A model generated the notes under the pieces. It was not told the DNA's origin. It saw only the letters and a program-made list of their open reading frames with translations, and did no database searches. Position numbers and translations under genes: made by a program. Positions 34,000 through 44,667 of a stretch of 64,000 nt of DNA are shown piece by piece. Source of the DNA: Magnolia sinica (taxonomy: Eukaryota; Streptophyta; Magnoliopsida; Magnoliales; Magnoliaceae); assembly GCF_029962835.1 (NCBI RefSeq), contig NC_080587.1, positions 54,341,528-54,405,527 of the forward strand, in the 5' to 3' direction. Position 1 is the stretch's first letter; the number at the start of each line of letters is the position of its first letter.

Positions 34000-35380
34000 G
34001 AAGGTGGGTATCATAGGGGCCCAATGATTTGGGATAACCTAATCATGGCAAGGTATATCTACCACTCATGTAGGGTCTGAGTAACTGGAGGAAGAACGGG
34101 GAATGGGCTTAACAATGGGCCCTAGAGAGGCTTAATAGTACGGTCCACTTGGGATTACATCTGACTCATAATGGGGCCCCTGACTCTCAGGCTAGCTGGG
34201 AGGTGGATGGTTAGCCTGTGTAGAACACACATATGTCAAGGTGGGCAGCCCAAAGCTTAGAAAATGGACAATTAGTGCGCATATACACAATACAGTGGCC
34301 CGTACAAGGTAGCCCTATGGTCTAAAATGGATGAACTATGTGCATATGATACACCCATCAAGGTGGGCTCCAATAATTTGGGATATACCAAATCTAACAT
34401 CACATATCCTACCCTCTACGGTAATGATATACTCTCCTCATATCAAGGTTGGGCCTAGGTGGCCTACCTATAATTCTAAGGATCCGGAATGGGCTTCCTT
34501 CACCATACTATCATATGGCCCGCTAAATGCCCTAGGGAGCCTAAATAAGTCCTAGATGGACTCCAAGATTAAAAAGAAATAATCCTACAAGCAACCAATG
34601 GGGGCCCAATATTATAGGTTAGCCCAATATGAATAGATGGGTCATGCAAACATCAATGGGGCCCAATGATTAGGGTCAACCCACTTAGAAAAGGATGAGA
34701 ATAGGCCTAACAAAGGCCTGAGGGAAGGTCACAATGTGGACATTTAACCATCATTACCCATCAATGTGGACATTTAACCAACATTGCTCCCAAGGAGTGG
34801 CCCACATGGAGCCTAACATATAATGGGGCCCATGGCTTCACACAAGGGCCTAATGAAACAACCCATAGTCCTCAAAATGGCTGAAAATAAAATGGACTTT
34901 ACACATGTTATCTCATGCATCAATATTGGGCCTCTTGGGTCAGCACATACCCCACATGCATCAAGGTGGGCCACTGGGGCAGCCCAAAGCCCAGAAAACT
35001 GCTAAGGTATGCTATGCCTAACATATCCAACATGGTGAGACTCTTTAGGTAGCCCATAGGCTCCAAAAATATTGCTAAGCCAAGTGTACAATATACATAA
35101 TATATTAGTGTACAACTCGTCCCATGATGTCCACCATAATGGATGGATAGCATCTCACCAATAGGAAATTCTTAGGCTGGATATTTAGCCCATCTGGCCC
35201 ACTAAACACCCAAAAAATCTGGAAATCTGGCCCTTATACAATCAAGTGAAAGGTGGGCCTAACAAGGCATCAAAGGGGCCTAAATACTGTTCAACAAGGA
35301 GGTATATGTCATACAAGGAGATGGGCTAGTAGTCCAGTCAATCTGGACGTCCAAGGGCTGGATGGCTGAGATTAAAATAC
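34000..35380. repeat. GGGCC-rich degenerate repeat sequence in LTR U3
   Basis: Recurrent tgggcc / aaggtgggc and atggggccca motifs every 30-60 bp without a fixed period. No coding signal. Confidence 0.45.
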
Positions 35381-35389
35381 ACATCAAAT

Positions 35390-35560
35390 GGGTCCCATGT
35401 ATACGTCATATTGGGCCTCACCAAATGAGCCACAAATATATCACAATGGGCCTCACTCAAAGGACTCATATACATCACTTGGGGCCTCATCATATGGGCC
35501 ATATATACATCACATTGGGCCGCACATATGGGTCACACATACATCATATTGGGCCTTAAG
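35390..35560. repeat. ~34-bp tandem repeat (ATCACATTGGGCCTCAC type)
   Basis: Five units of about 34 bp (atcatattgggcctcacc, atcacaatgggcctcact, atcacttggggcctcatc, atcacattgggccgcaca, atcatattgggcctt) follow head to tail. Period and GGGCC core resemble the array at 1868-2510. Confidence 0.75.
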
Positions 35561-35649
35561 GGGCAGCTCATAACTTCGAAAAAATGGAGGGGCAGCATGT
35601 ACAACATACATCTCAAGGTGGGCCGTGCACATGCACGTCCAACAAATGG

Positions 35650-35890
35650 ACGGTCGCCGTGGGCAAAATGTACATCATGGTGGACCCCACGTCCCATAGA
35701 CAGTGTGGATATACATCACGTGGGGTCCACGTCCCATGTGGACAGCATAGATAAGACATGTACATCATGTGGGTCCCATGGTCGGACGGACAGCATGGGT
35801 ATAAAATACATATATCATGTAGGGTCCCACTGTCCCACATGGGCGGTGGATATACAATACACATTATCAAGGTGGGCCCCACCCCCACAC
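35650..35890. repeat. ~45-50-bp tandem repeat (TACATCATGTGGGTCCCA type)
   Basis: Five units: each has a tacatcayg start, a gggtcccac core and a gacagcatgggta tail. Adjoins the 34-bp array at 35390-35560. Confidence 0.7.
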
Positions 35891-36409
35891 ATGCAACATG
35901 TGTGGGGTGGTCCTGAAATTGCAGTGAGACTGCTATAGTAGAAGTCGGAATATGTCAAAGTGTCTTAGAGGGGGGTGAATAGGACTTTATAGACTTTTCT
36001 TGATAATTAAAAATCTTATTAACCCAATCTTGATCTAATGTGCAACTATCAAGATATACTTACTTTAACTCTAATGGCTTTCAAGCTAAGTAGATGATCC
36101 AATCACAAGACTACTCAATATTTAAACAAGATTTAGCAATTAGTCTATGATAGATGAACAATGTGACAATGTGTGTGGGATGTGATTCTTAGTAGTTCTA
36201 AACATTCATGTTATCATGTTTCATGTAATCATTCAAAGCAAACATAATAAATGAATAAGCAAATATCAATCCCAAACACAATCGTTTATAGTGGTTCGGC
36301 TATGTGCCTACTCCACTCCGGGCGGACGCACTCAACCCTTAAGTGTACCGAATTTCACTAACGGAGGTTTTAAATCAAGTTCACCTCTAACTTTACAACT
36401 TACACAAGG

Positions 36410-36720
36410 TTGACTCTAGGACCTACACAAGGAACTAGACATGCCTACACAAGGCAAACGTTTATACCCTACACAAGAGCAAAAGTCCTATACAAAGCAC
36501 ATAGGTTTTATGCCCTACATAAGAGCAAAGGATCTACATAAGGAACCTCGATTGTATGTCCTACACAAGAGCAAAGGATCCACACAAGAAACCTCGATTT
36601 TAGGCCACATAGGCTAAGGATCCACACAAGGAACCTAGTTTAGACCACACAGGTCAAGGACCTACACAAAGACCCTAGTTTAGGCCACACAGGCTAAAGA
36701 CCTACACAAAGACCCTAAAC
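36410..36720. repeat. Degenerate ~35-40-bp repeat (cctacacaaggaac)
   Basis: About eight copies of cctacacaaggaacc / ccacacaggctaag-type units in R/U5 of LTR D. Similar ctacacaaggac motifs recur in LTR F near 55930-56290. Confidence 0.7.
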
Positions 36721-37289
36721 GTACTCTCCCGTCGGAGGCCTCCTATGAGGGCTTGAAAGGGGTGAGAAGCACCTGTGACCCAATCCTACACAAGGAATGA
36801 GGAACAGGGTCTCTAGATTCTAATAACTTACAGATAAGTAGATGAGCCCTGTTCTTGCACGTTTGATGCAGATCTCCTCCTCGATGATGAAGATTCTTTA
36901 GCTCCCTTAATCCGCAACACTCGATGATGTTCCAATAGAGGTGACGGGTTGGGTCAAGGTTATGTTGGAATCTACCCTAATAAATGTTTACCAATTTTAG
37001 AAAAGGAGATATTTCAAGCTTTAAAACATTCAAGGGTTCCCAGCTCAATGATTTGCCATTAAGATGGTAGTTGGACGATCCTTGAATGGGGAAGTTCATT
37101 CATCAATCCACTATAAAGAATATCAATGATGAGGGTGGATTGAAGGATGAACTTCCATGAGAAAATGGGCTTACGGTAGGTGGTATGCAATTACTCTCTC
37201 AAAGCTCACTCTATTTTTTCTTAGTAGCAACCAAGAACAAGCTCTCCTTATATAGGAAAAAGTTCCAACGAAAATAAAACTATTAATTT

Positions 37290-38090
37290 CTGATAGAGTT
37301 CGATGTCATCGAACGTATACTTTCAATGCCATCGCATATCGGTTTAATGATACGAACTCAATTAGAAACATATTCCGAAAACTTTTGATAGAAGATCATG
37401 TCATCAAACCTTATTTGATGTCATCGATATTTGAACTTTAATGTCATCGAATCACTATTCGATTCCTCGACATGATATTGCACAGTGCTTGTTGGACTTT
37501 CTTAAAGAGGGCATCGATGTCATCCATCCTAATTCGATGTCATCGAAATTCAAATTCCGATGTCATCGAAATCAAGTTCGATTCCTCAATCTTTTTAGAT
37601 GATATTTTGTGAAAGCTCACTAGACACTTTTAACCACTTTTTGATTTCATCGAGACGTCCTTGATGTCATCGACATTCGAATATCGATGTTATCGAGGCT
37701 ATCTCGATTCCTCGAACATTTTCACAAATTTTCCTGTAAGCTTGCTGGACACAACCTGGTCCAGATTCAATATCATCGAACCCTTCTCGATGTCGTCGAT
37801 CTTTGAATGTCGATGACATCAAAGCTTGTTCGATTACTCAAGCAATATCAGAATATTTTCCAAAAAAGGTTTACTGGATAATGCCCTAAGTCCCTCAATG
37901 TTATCGACTAGCCTTCGATGTCATCGATTACTGATGTTCGATGTCATCAAAGGTATATTTGATTTATCAAAAATTTTGTCCAAATACTTTGTGTTTGTTG
38001 GACATAAAATGTCTCCATTCGATGTTATCAAAGCTTGTTTGATGTCATCGATATTGAGTGTTCGATGTCATCGAACTGAGCTGAAAAACT
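37290..38090. repeat. U3 palindrome array, core TTCGATG-T-CATCGAA
   Basis: At least 20 irregular copies of a 15-bp dyad (e.g. ttcgatgtcatcgaa at about 37308-37322 and 37917-37929; tcgatgtcatcgatct), in both polarities (gatgtcatc and gatgacatc). Upstream, on the sense strand, of the TATA at 37247-37256. It is the largest of the arrays. Confidence 0.85.
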
Positions 38091-38325
38091 TAGAAAATTT
38101 TTCTGTTTAAGAATAAGTTTTTAGACTTTTAACTCTTATGTTGTTCTAAGGTTTTAAGGGTTTATTCACCTAGGTGTTTTGGGACATGGGATGTGAGGCT
38201 TAATTTACCTTTGATAGGCTTTGAACACACATTCGGTTCAGACAATAGTTTGCTTAATCTTCATATGGGGCTCACTTGACTCACGACTCAACCCTCACGC
38301 TGATTGACAAACTAGGGCACTTTCA

Positions 38326-38338
38326 ATCTCCCCCTTTG
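38326..38338 (-). promoter_or_regulatory. Polypurine tract of the SIRE-like element
   Basis: The minus strand reads CAAAGGGGGAGAT immediately before the 3' LTR start TGAAAGTG. It has the length, position and composition expected for the plus-strand primer. Confidence 0.8.
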
Positions 38339-39324
38339 TCAATTACATAACAAAACACAAAACACCTAGAACAATACCTAAAACAACATCCTAAATTGTG
38401 TGTACATGAACTTTATACAATTTTACAAATAATCTATTTGAGTTCACACACAAAATGGAGTCTTCATGTAGCTGCTCCCCCTATCTCCTTGGAGTTGCTC
38501 CCCCTATCACCTGTATCACCATGCATATAAACCATACACAATTGTTCTCATGATGGGATTTGTTCTCCACCTTTTTTTCAGTCATTGGCAAAGGTTAGAA
38601 TATACCAATCACAAACCTATTGACTAAAGTTGAATTTGAAGATACTGGGAGAATCAATATAGGAGGGCCATGTAGGGAAGCCTCATAACATAAAGAGGAC
38701 ATACTTCACTTTATAACATCAAACCACATTCCCATAATGCATAATATAGATAGTAGGGTATTCAACATTCCATAAGAGACATTATAAGCACATTTGCCTT
38801 TGAAAATAGAGTATTGACTTCATCATTTAACAACCATAATTAAACCCTTTCATGGACATATAAATAGTGATAAACCAATCACCATTCCATAGTCAACATT
38901 CATCCCTACAAGTATATATTAAGCAATATTCAGCTTCCTGCAGACATGATTCATTCTCATAGACAATTTAATATCAAGCTCAGAAATATCACCATTCATT
39001 AAAGCACAGAAAATGCCCAAGCTTGGCAGAGAAAAGATCATCCAAAAAGAATAACATCTAGCCCATCATGGGCACATGTAACCCCAAAACAAATCCAACC
39101 ATTTTGCCCATTCATGGGCAGTATCAGACAATATCCCAAATAGTCAAAATAACCCAACTCTTTTAACATATTTTCGTCCTTCCAAGGACAAGACAAACAA
39201 CCCAAACTGTCAACCTATGCAAGTCAGCAACCATCACATACACTCACAGGTACTTAAGACAATCAAAAAGATATACATGTCCTTAGTATGAGTAGTGAAC
39301 AGGTGTATGTGATGGGTTAATCAA
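38339..39324 (-). other. 3' non-coding region between env-position ORF and PPT
   Basis: About 1 kb with no open frame or recognised domain. Part of the SIRE-like element by position. Confidence 0.55.
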
Positions 39325-40583
39325 TAGAACTTGGCGCTGGGGCCGAGTCAGATGGAGTTGTATCGTCTCATCGGCAAATCAATATGTCAACGATTTGCTG
39401 AGCCGTGCACTGTAATGCAGCTACCATCCGCTCTAGTCCTGTGAGTCGCTCCTCCTGTCGATCAAACATGTCCTCAAGTCGAGTTAGTCCTCGTAGAGTC
39501 ACCTCGACCCGATCCTAATGCCATTTTTTTTGTTGAGTCTATACGAAGTCAGGAGTGGTCAAAATTACCCATGGTTCCTGCGTTTCTCCTTCAACCGGTG
39601 CCGTTGCTTCCCCCATTTCTTTTCACCTTGTGTCTCTTCCTCGATATGTCCTTCTGTGAGTGGATGGAATTTGAGGTCCATCTTTTAGATGTTAACTTTG
39701 TTGAAATGTTGTAGAGGACGCTCAGGATCATCCATCATGGGCAGTCCCAACTCATTGCACAGCACATGGATGATATGTGGGAAAGGTAGATGAGTTGCTC
39801 GGGAGGTGTGGACAACAACAGCCAATTGGTGGACTATTAAAGTGGGTAAACATAGCTTGATACCAGATGCAATGCTATATAGGATGAAGACCATGAAACT
39901 GGTAAGATCGGCTCGATTCATCCCCCTAAGGTTTACATTTATAGAGAAGATCTCATGCAAAACTCGGTATTTAGGGAGCATGTGTTTTGCCTTAAGTGCA
40001 TTCCCTTGATACTAAGGGACATCTCTACCATGGCATAAGAATTTGGTGACCATGGATTGGACTGTTGGGTCATCAAGATCAAGACTGGATATGCCTATAA
40101 GGGAAAGGGTGAGACCAAATAGATTTGCCATGAACTCGGTCATGATCTCATAAGTCATTTCCCCGACTATAACAGTTACAAATGGAGGCTCAAGGACTCG
40201 GGAATGACAATACGCAAGAACTAGTAGGCTCACTTGTCATGACATGGCCCACCAAAATCCAAAAGTGGAGACCAATCGACGGCCGATAACAGAGGTTCTA
40301 TGTCGAATTCTCGAATACACACTCTATCCACTTTATGTTCATGTACTAGACTCCGCCCCATATATTTTTCTAATATGTTAGCGTGTGGGGGCGGAATCAC
40401 TGCAATGGGAGGTGACATTGGAGCCACAGACGGGGCCTCACCACGCGACGACTGTCGAGGGGCGGGGCCTCGACGGAGGGTGGGAGATTCAGGAGCTCTG
40501 GCTCTTTCTCATGGAGTCAATGCCTTTCGCCGAGTAGGTCACGAAGATTCTCCAATGATTGGAGCTTTCCCTTTGTCTCTTGG
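39325..40583 (-). pseudogene. Envelope-position ORF: putative plant transposon protein domain
   Basis: Minus-strand frame from MPRDKGKAPIIGESS (ATG at 40583). A basic/proline-rich leader leads to the central domain: CIREFDIEPLLSAVDW, MTEFMANLFGLTL, then YRVLHEIFSINVNLRGMNRA, FMVFILYSIASGIKLCLP and HIIHVLCNELGLPM. This matches the domain annotated in plant genomes as putative plant transposon protein (Transposase_32 type). It closes with a coiled coil (RLEDMFDRQEERLTGLERM) at about 39480-39395. It sits where SIRE-type Copia elements carry an extra ORF between pol and the 3' LTR. At least four stops or frameshifts. Function of the domain is unknown; I see no clear signal peptide or membrane anchor. 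Confidence 0.65.
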
Positions 40584-41399
40584 CATGATAGATTAGGCAC
40601 ACCCAAATGCAATGCAAGATGATAATATGACTGGAAAACCAAGCAAACTATTGAGACAAAAAGGAATCGACGAGGGTTAGGAAAAGAGCCTCTAGCAGCC
40701 TAAGATAACTCAATCATAATGATGAATACCTTGAAAAGATGTGGGGTAGACTTAGGAATCCTCTGAATTTGAGGTGCAAAGGGCCGCCCAAAGCGTTAAT
40801 GGCGTCAAGAAAAATAGGGAAGAAGAAACGCCCCAAAAAAAAAAAAAACGGAAACAAAGTAAAAATTTCCCTCTCACCCACCTTTTATCAGGCGGATTTA
40901 TTCGATGTCATTGAATCAGTTTCGATGACATCGAGCGCCCTAAATCAATATCATCGAAGAGGTGTTCGATGACAGATTATCATGTGCGACGCTTCTAATT
41001 CTAAGAGTGCTTCGATGACATCGAACTTAGTTCGATGTCATCGACAAGTCATTCGATTCATCGACTGACTCATCGAAGTGAAAAATATGACATTAATCTG
41101 TGTGCTTCGATACACTCTCAAAGATGCATATCATAAGATGTTTTCTTATCAGCTTGTATACACAACAAAATTTGTACAAAAAGTTGTGACATTCAAAATT
41201 ATAGACAAAAAATGAATCCAAGGTGTAGAAACCTCATGATAATCACAAAAATAAATCCTTTCACTCACTCATCCAGGTCTAGATGTGATGACCTGAACTC
41301 ATTGTCTATGCTCACATGACATAGGTAAGAGGATCATCCTTGCTCTTGCCTTTAACAACATAACAGTGGTCACTAGTGTGAAGACCCTTCATAATTGAT
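40584..41399 (-). other. Deletion junction and internal palindrome-bearing region
   Basis: Where integrase, RT and RNase H should be there are only about 0.8 kb of non-coding sequence. It includes an A-rich tract (40832-40849) and the palindrome cluster at 40890-41090. No pol motif is visible in any frame. Confidence 0.6.
40890..41090. repeat. Internal palindrome cluster, same core as LTR D
   Basis: Eight or so TCGATGTCATCGA-type dyads (e.g. cttcgatgacatcgaac and gttcgatgtcatcgac near 41010-41045; gtttcgatgacatcgag at 40918). They lie upstream, on the minus strand, of the env-position ORF start at 40583 and are about 2.8 kb away from the LTR array with the same core. Confidence 0.8.
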
Positions 41400-41774
41400 T
41401 TACCTGATAGGTCCAAGATCTTGCACTCCTGTTACCACATGTTTGTTGTCATATATTTGAGAAATGCTTAGAAGATTGTGAGTCAACCCTTCTACGTACA
41501 GAGCATTCTCATTTTTGAGCATTTCTAATCCAACAATAGTCTCATGTCCTATTACCTTAGCGGTGTGCCCATCTCCAAAGGTGACCTTCCCATTATCAAT
41601 ATTAGAATAATTTGAGAGAAGTGATTTGTCACATGTGATGTGTCTTGAGCACCCGCTATCAAGGTACCACTTAGTATCATTGTCTATTTTTGAAAATGAA
41701 TGAGTTACTAGACAATTTCTTTTGTTTTTCACTACCCATTTAGTGACAGTTTTTCTGGGAGACATTGTTTTCAC
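41400..41774 (-). pseudogene. Copia retropepsin region (SIRE-like)
   Basis: The open segment contains WYLDSGCSRHITCD, the retropepsin active site with intact DSG-type triad, then VTFGDGHTAKVIG and LTHNLLSISQI. This is the usual protease to pre-integrase transition. The frame ends at 41400 and no integrase follows. Confidence 0.82.
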
Positions 41775-41806
41775 TTCACTAACTGAATCAAATTTCCTTG
41801 TTTCAT

Positions 41807-42148
41807 TTACTCTTTTGTTTTTTGATTCAGTTGAGCCACTTGACTCAATAGTTCCCCCATTCTTTTTGTCATTTTTGGTGGAGATGAATGTGTCTTACCT
41901 GTTGCCATATACTTTGGTGGACTCTTGTCATTTTGCATTGTTTTCCAGGTTGGTTTATATTTACTAGTAAGATTCATACCGGAATTGTGTTGAGTCCCCT
42001 CAAAGGTTAGGCATTCAAACTTATAGTGGCCTGAGTCCCCACACGAATGACAGATAAGAGTGGCCCTTGTGTTGCTTCCTGAGGCAGCACCTTTCTTAGG
42101 CATTAGTGCTGCGGGAGTGGGATTTGGTTTGTAATTTTCATATCTCAA
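41807..42148 (-). pseudogene. Gag C-terminal zinc knuckle segment
   Basis: Contains CHSCGDSGHYKFEC, a CX2CX4HX4C knuckle, in a Lys/Ser-rich context. Immediately upstream of the protease segment and separated from it by a frame break. Confidence 0.75.
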
Positions 42149-42251
42149 TCCTCTCTTGTCTCTCTAAGTTCTTCCCATTCCTAATAGTTTTTCTAGCTTT
42201 TTACTACTCTGGGAAAATTTATGATTAATCTCAACAGATTTTTTGCTTTTT

Positions 42252-42509
42252 CTACATCAAAAATGTGTGATTTTCATTCTTAAGATGCATATTTTCATCT
42301 TTCAATAGTTCAATCTGTTTGTTTAGTTTTACCAACTCAGATTTGAGAAATGAATTAAATTTTTCCAACCTATCATTTTCGAAGTGGTATTGCTGAAGAT
42401 CATTAATCAAGTGTGTATTGATCTCTAAAGTCTTGTCTAGATCCATTTGCAGCAATTTATTTTTATTTTCATTTATACCAAGTCTTTTAAGGACATTGAT
42501 GTTATGCAA
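42252..42509 (-). pseudogene. Gag coiled-coil segment
   Basis: 85 codons dominated by L/K/E/N heptads (LLQMDLDKTLEINTHLI, LVKLNKQIELLKDENMHLK). SIRE/Maximus-type gag proteins have such a coiled coil between two zinc knuckles, matching the order seen here. Confidence 0.7.
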
Positions 42510-42530
42510 ATAGAGTTGATTATAGGTATC

Positions 42531-43430
42531 CTATAAATTATCCTTTTCTTCTTCTTTCTCAACATCAAATGGAAATGTCCCTGTGGCTTGAGGTTCATCA
42601 ATTTTCTCAGTTTCTATGGGAATATTGGAGGATGTAGAGGCCATAAGAATTTTCAAGGATTTCTGGTCTCCATCACTCTCTGAGTCACTAAATTTTGAAT
42701 TTGACTCTTTAGTGTCATCCCACGTACCTGCCATGGCCTTTCCCTTAGCCTTCTTGTTGGGACATTCAATGGACAAATGTCCAAATTTCCGACAGTTGTA
42801 ACACTGAGGCTCTCTGGACTTTTTAGAAGGTTTGCCTATATGGTGCTTGTTGTCCAAATGTTTGCCTCTGTATGGCTGACCACAGTTTTTGTTGAAATTT
42901 TTCTTGAACCTTTGAGCTAAGAGAGACACTTCCTCATCCTCATTCTCTCTTTCACTTCCTTCTTTCTCATGAATTGCAGTGTGTTTTGAGGTTTTGAGGG
43001 CAATATTTTTGGGTTTGGGAGGTGGTTTGAAGTGTAGTTCAAATGTTTGTAGGGAACCTACTAGTTCTTCTACTTTCATTTCATCCATGTTTCTACACTC
43101 TTCAATAGTTGCAACTTTAGAGTTAAAACGTTCCGGTATGGATCTTAGAATCTTCCTATAAATTTTCGGAACCGGAATTTTTTCTCCCAATCCACCCATG
43201 GAATTACATATGATATTCAGTTTTGTAAAGAATTCCATAAATGTCTCATGCTCCTCCATTCTGATATGTTCAAACTGTGCTATTAGAAGTTACAGCTTGA
43301 ATCTTTTCACTGTACTGGTTCCCTCATGGGTCGTTTCCAATAAATCCCATGCTTCTTTTGATGTGCCGCACATACCAATTTTTACATAAATGAAATTACA
43401 TTGGTTTCATTCTATTGTATTTTCTAAAAG
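42531..43430 (-). pseudogene. Copia (SIRE-like) gag, UBN2-type domain and first zinc knuckle
   Basis: Begins near GTSKEAWDLLETTHEGT (about 43385-43300), then an in-frame stop and 242 open codons. These hold FMEFFTKLNIICNSMGGLGE, KIYRKILRSIPERF, a basic stretch, CYNCRKFGHLSIEC (CX2CX4HX4C knuckle) and an acidic Ser-rich tail. The N-terminus is lost at about 43430, where the Tork-like element begins. Confidence 0.85.
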
Positions 43431-43528
43431 TAATAGAGTTCGATATCATGGGCCGATATGGTGTGTTCATGATATCCAACCCATCCAAAAGGTTCATTCC
43501 ACTATTATGTACATATAAACTTGGTGTG

Positions 43529-44155
43529 CAGGATGCCTTGGATTTTGCCAATCTGTTGTGCAAATAAATCCTACTTCGACCCGATCGATCGAAAATTGGG
43601 TGGATTCTCAGGTTGCACATTATGAAGATTTACACGTTTTCAGTTCGACCAAAAAGCGTAGTAGGGATGGTTCGGCCCGACCGAACATGTTACGTAGATT
43701 AGCACAAATCAAGATATTTAAGCCTGATCGCAATTTGGGCTTCTTAATATGAGTGTTTTCTCTCTAAGGGCAAGGGTTTTACTATATGAGATAGTTTTAA
43801 ATGCTTATAAGGGCTTGAGAAAGAATTTTCTAAAGGGACTAGGGTTTTCCTAGGTGCGCATCGCAAGGAGAGATCCAGGTTTCATTTATAATTGAATAAA
43901 GTGAGTTGTGTATTCTCTAAGACTTTGATTATAGTGGATTTATGTCGCTTTAAGCCATGGTTTTTTCCTTTAAGGGTTTTCCATGTAAGTATCTTGTGTT
44001 CTGTAGTTGCTTGCTTTATTGTTTGATTATCCTACTTTATTCGATTGTTCTATCTTTATTGAACGTGTTTCCACAAAGCGCACAGATTAACGATAGTATT
44101 AGGCCCGAATTTCTAATACTTAGGGTTGATCTAGGTTTATTGAGGGCTTAAAATT
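43529..44155 (+). mobile_element. 5' LTR of Tork-like Copia element
   Basis: Pairs with 49811-50483 over its length: gcaggatgccttggattttgcc, ttgggtggatt, ttttctctctaagggcaaggg, ggggctagggtttt and tttccatgtaa-tatcttgtgtt. It carries a degenerate palindrome pair (cgatcgatcga near 43583; TTCGGCCCGACCGAA at 43671-43685) upstream of an atatttaag TATA-like box at 43712. The exact 5' edge is uncertain by a few tens of bases. Confidence 0.8.
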
Positions 44156-44667
44156 TAAAAAAAAAAAAAGTTGTATTTGAGTGTCAAGTCTAAGGACATT
44201 TCGGAAATTCAGCAAAGATATCAGGACGAAGTTTGATATACAGAAATTCAATGGGAAGAACAATTTCAGTTTATGGCAGTGGTAGGTTAAGAACATTCTA
44301 GTATTACAAGGGTTAAGCATGGCATTATTAGAGATTAAACCGAAGAATATATCGAATGATGACTAGAGCGAACTCAAGGAGAATGCTATAAGCACTATTT
44401 GTGTATGTCTATCAAATTAAGTCATCTACAACGTTTCAGATGAGGAATCTCTCCTGGAGATGTGGAAGAAACTAGAAGATCTATACATGGCGAAGTCCCT
44501 CATAAATAAGTTATTTGTAAAGAAACGACTTTTCGTGATACGGATGAAGGAATGATCCAATCTCCTGGAGCACATGAACTTGTTTACGAATGTATATAGC
44601 AAGTTGTTAAGGCTCAGAGTAATGATTGAAGAAGAAGATAAAGCAATGCTACTTCTAGCATCGCTTC
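44156..44667 (+). pseudogene. Tork-like gag, first part
   Basis: Reads KFDIQKFNGKNNFSLWQ, LVLQGLSMALLEIKPKN, LWKKLEDLYMAKSLINKL-type sequence (here EMWKKLEDLYM) and LLRLRVMIEEEDKAMLLLASL. This is the gag order of Tnt1/Tork elements, with five stops. The frame is split by the solo LTR at 44668 and resumes at 46205. Confidence 0.85.

Larger units (their letters stand above)
31431..35940 (-). mobile_element. Large minus-strand LTR (~4.5 kb), sense 5' end missing
   Basis: The low end TGTCACACCCCGAACTGGG is the reverse of a GGGGTGTGACA LTR terminus. Inside, motifs run in reverse order to the solo LTR at 24869 (e.g. ctagtacactccacactggctacc at 32336 versus its gagctggctactcattc). GTGTT at 31426-31430 would be one target copy; no partner was found, so the other end was lost beside the SIRE-like LTR at 35953. 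Carries a long inverted repeat, a 67-bp (AT)n run and GGGCC-type degenerate tandem repeats. No coding frame. Confidence 0.6.
35953..38325 (-). mobile_element. 3' LTR of the SIRE-like Copia element (copy D, palindrome-U3 family)
   Basis: On the minus strand it begins TGAAAGTGCCCTAG at 38325 directly after a polypurine tract and ends CTAAGACACTTTGACA at 35953. Terminal bases match copies C, E and F (TGnnAGTGC). It has a minus-strand TATA (ctatataagg) at 37247-37256, a large palindrome array (37290-38090) and, at 36280-36720, repeated cctacacaaggaac blocks. Length 2373 bp, no ORF. Confidence 0.82.

Noticed and set aside
36000-38100. Heat-shock elements in LTR D, by analogy with heat-activated Copia elements
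   Set aside because: The dyads have TTC and GAA nine bases apart (TTC-N9-GAA), not the alternating TTCnnGAA spacing that heat-shock factors need.
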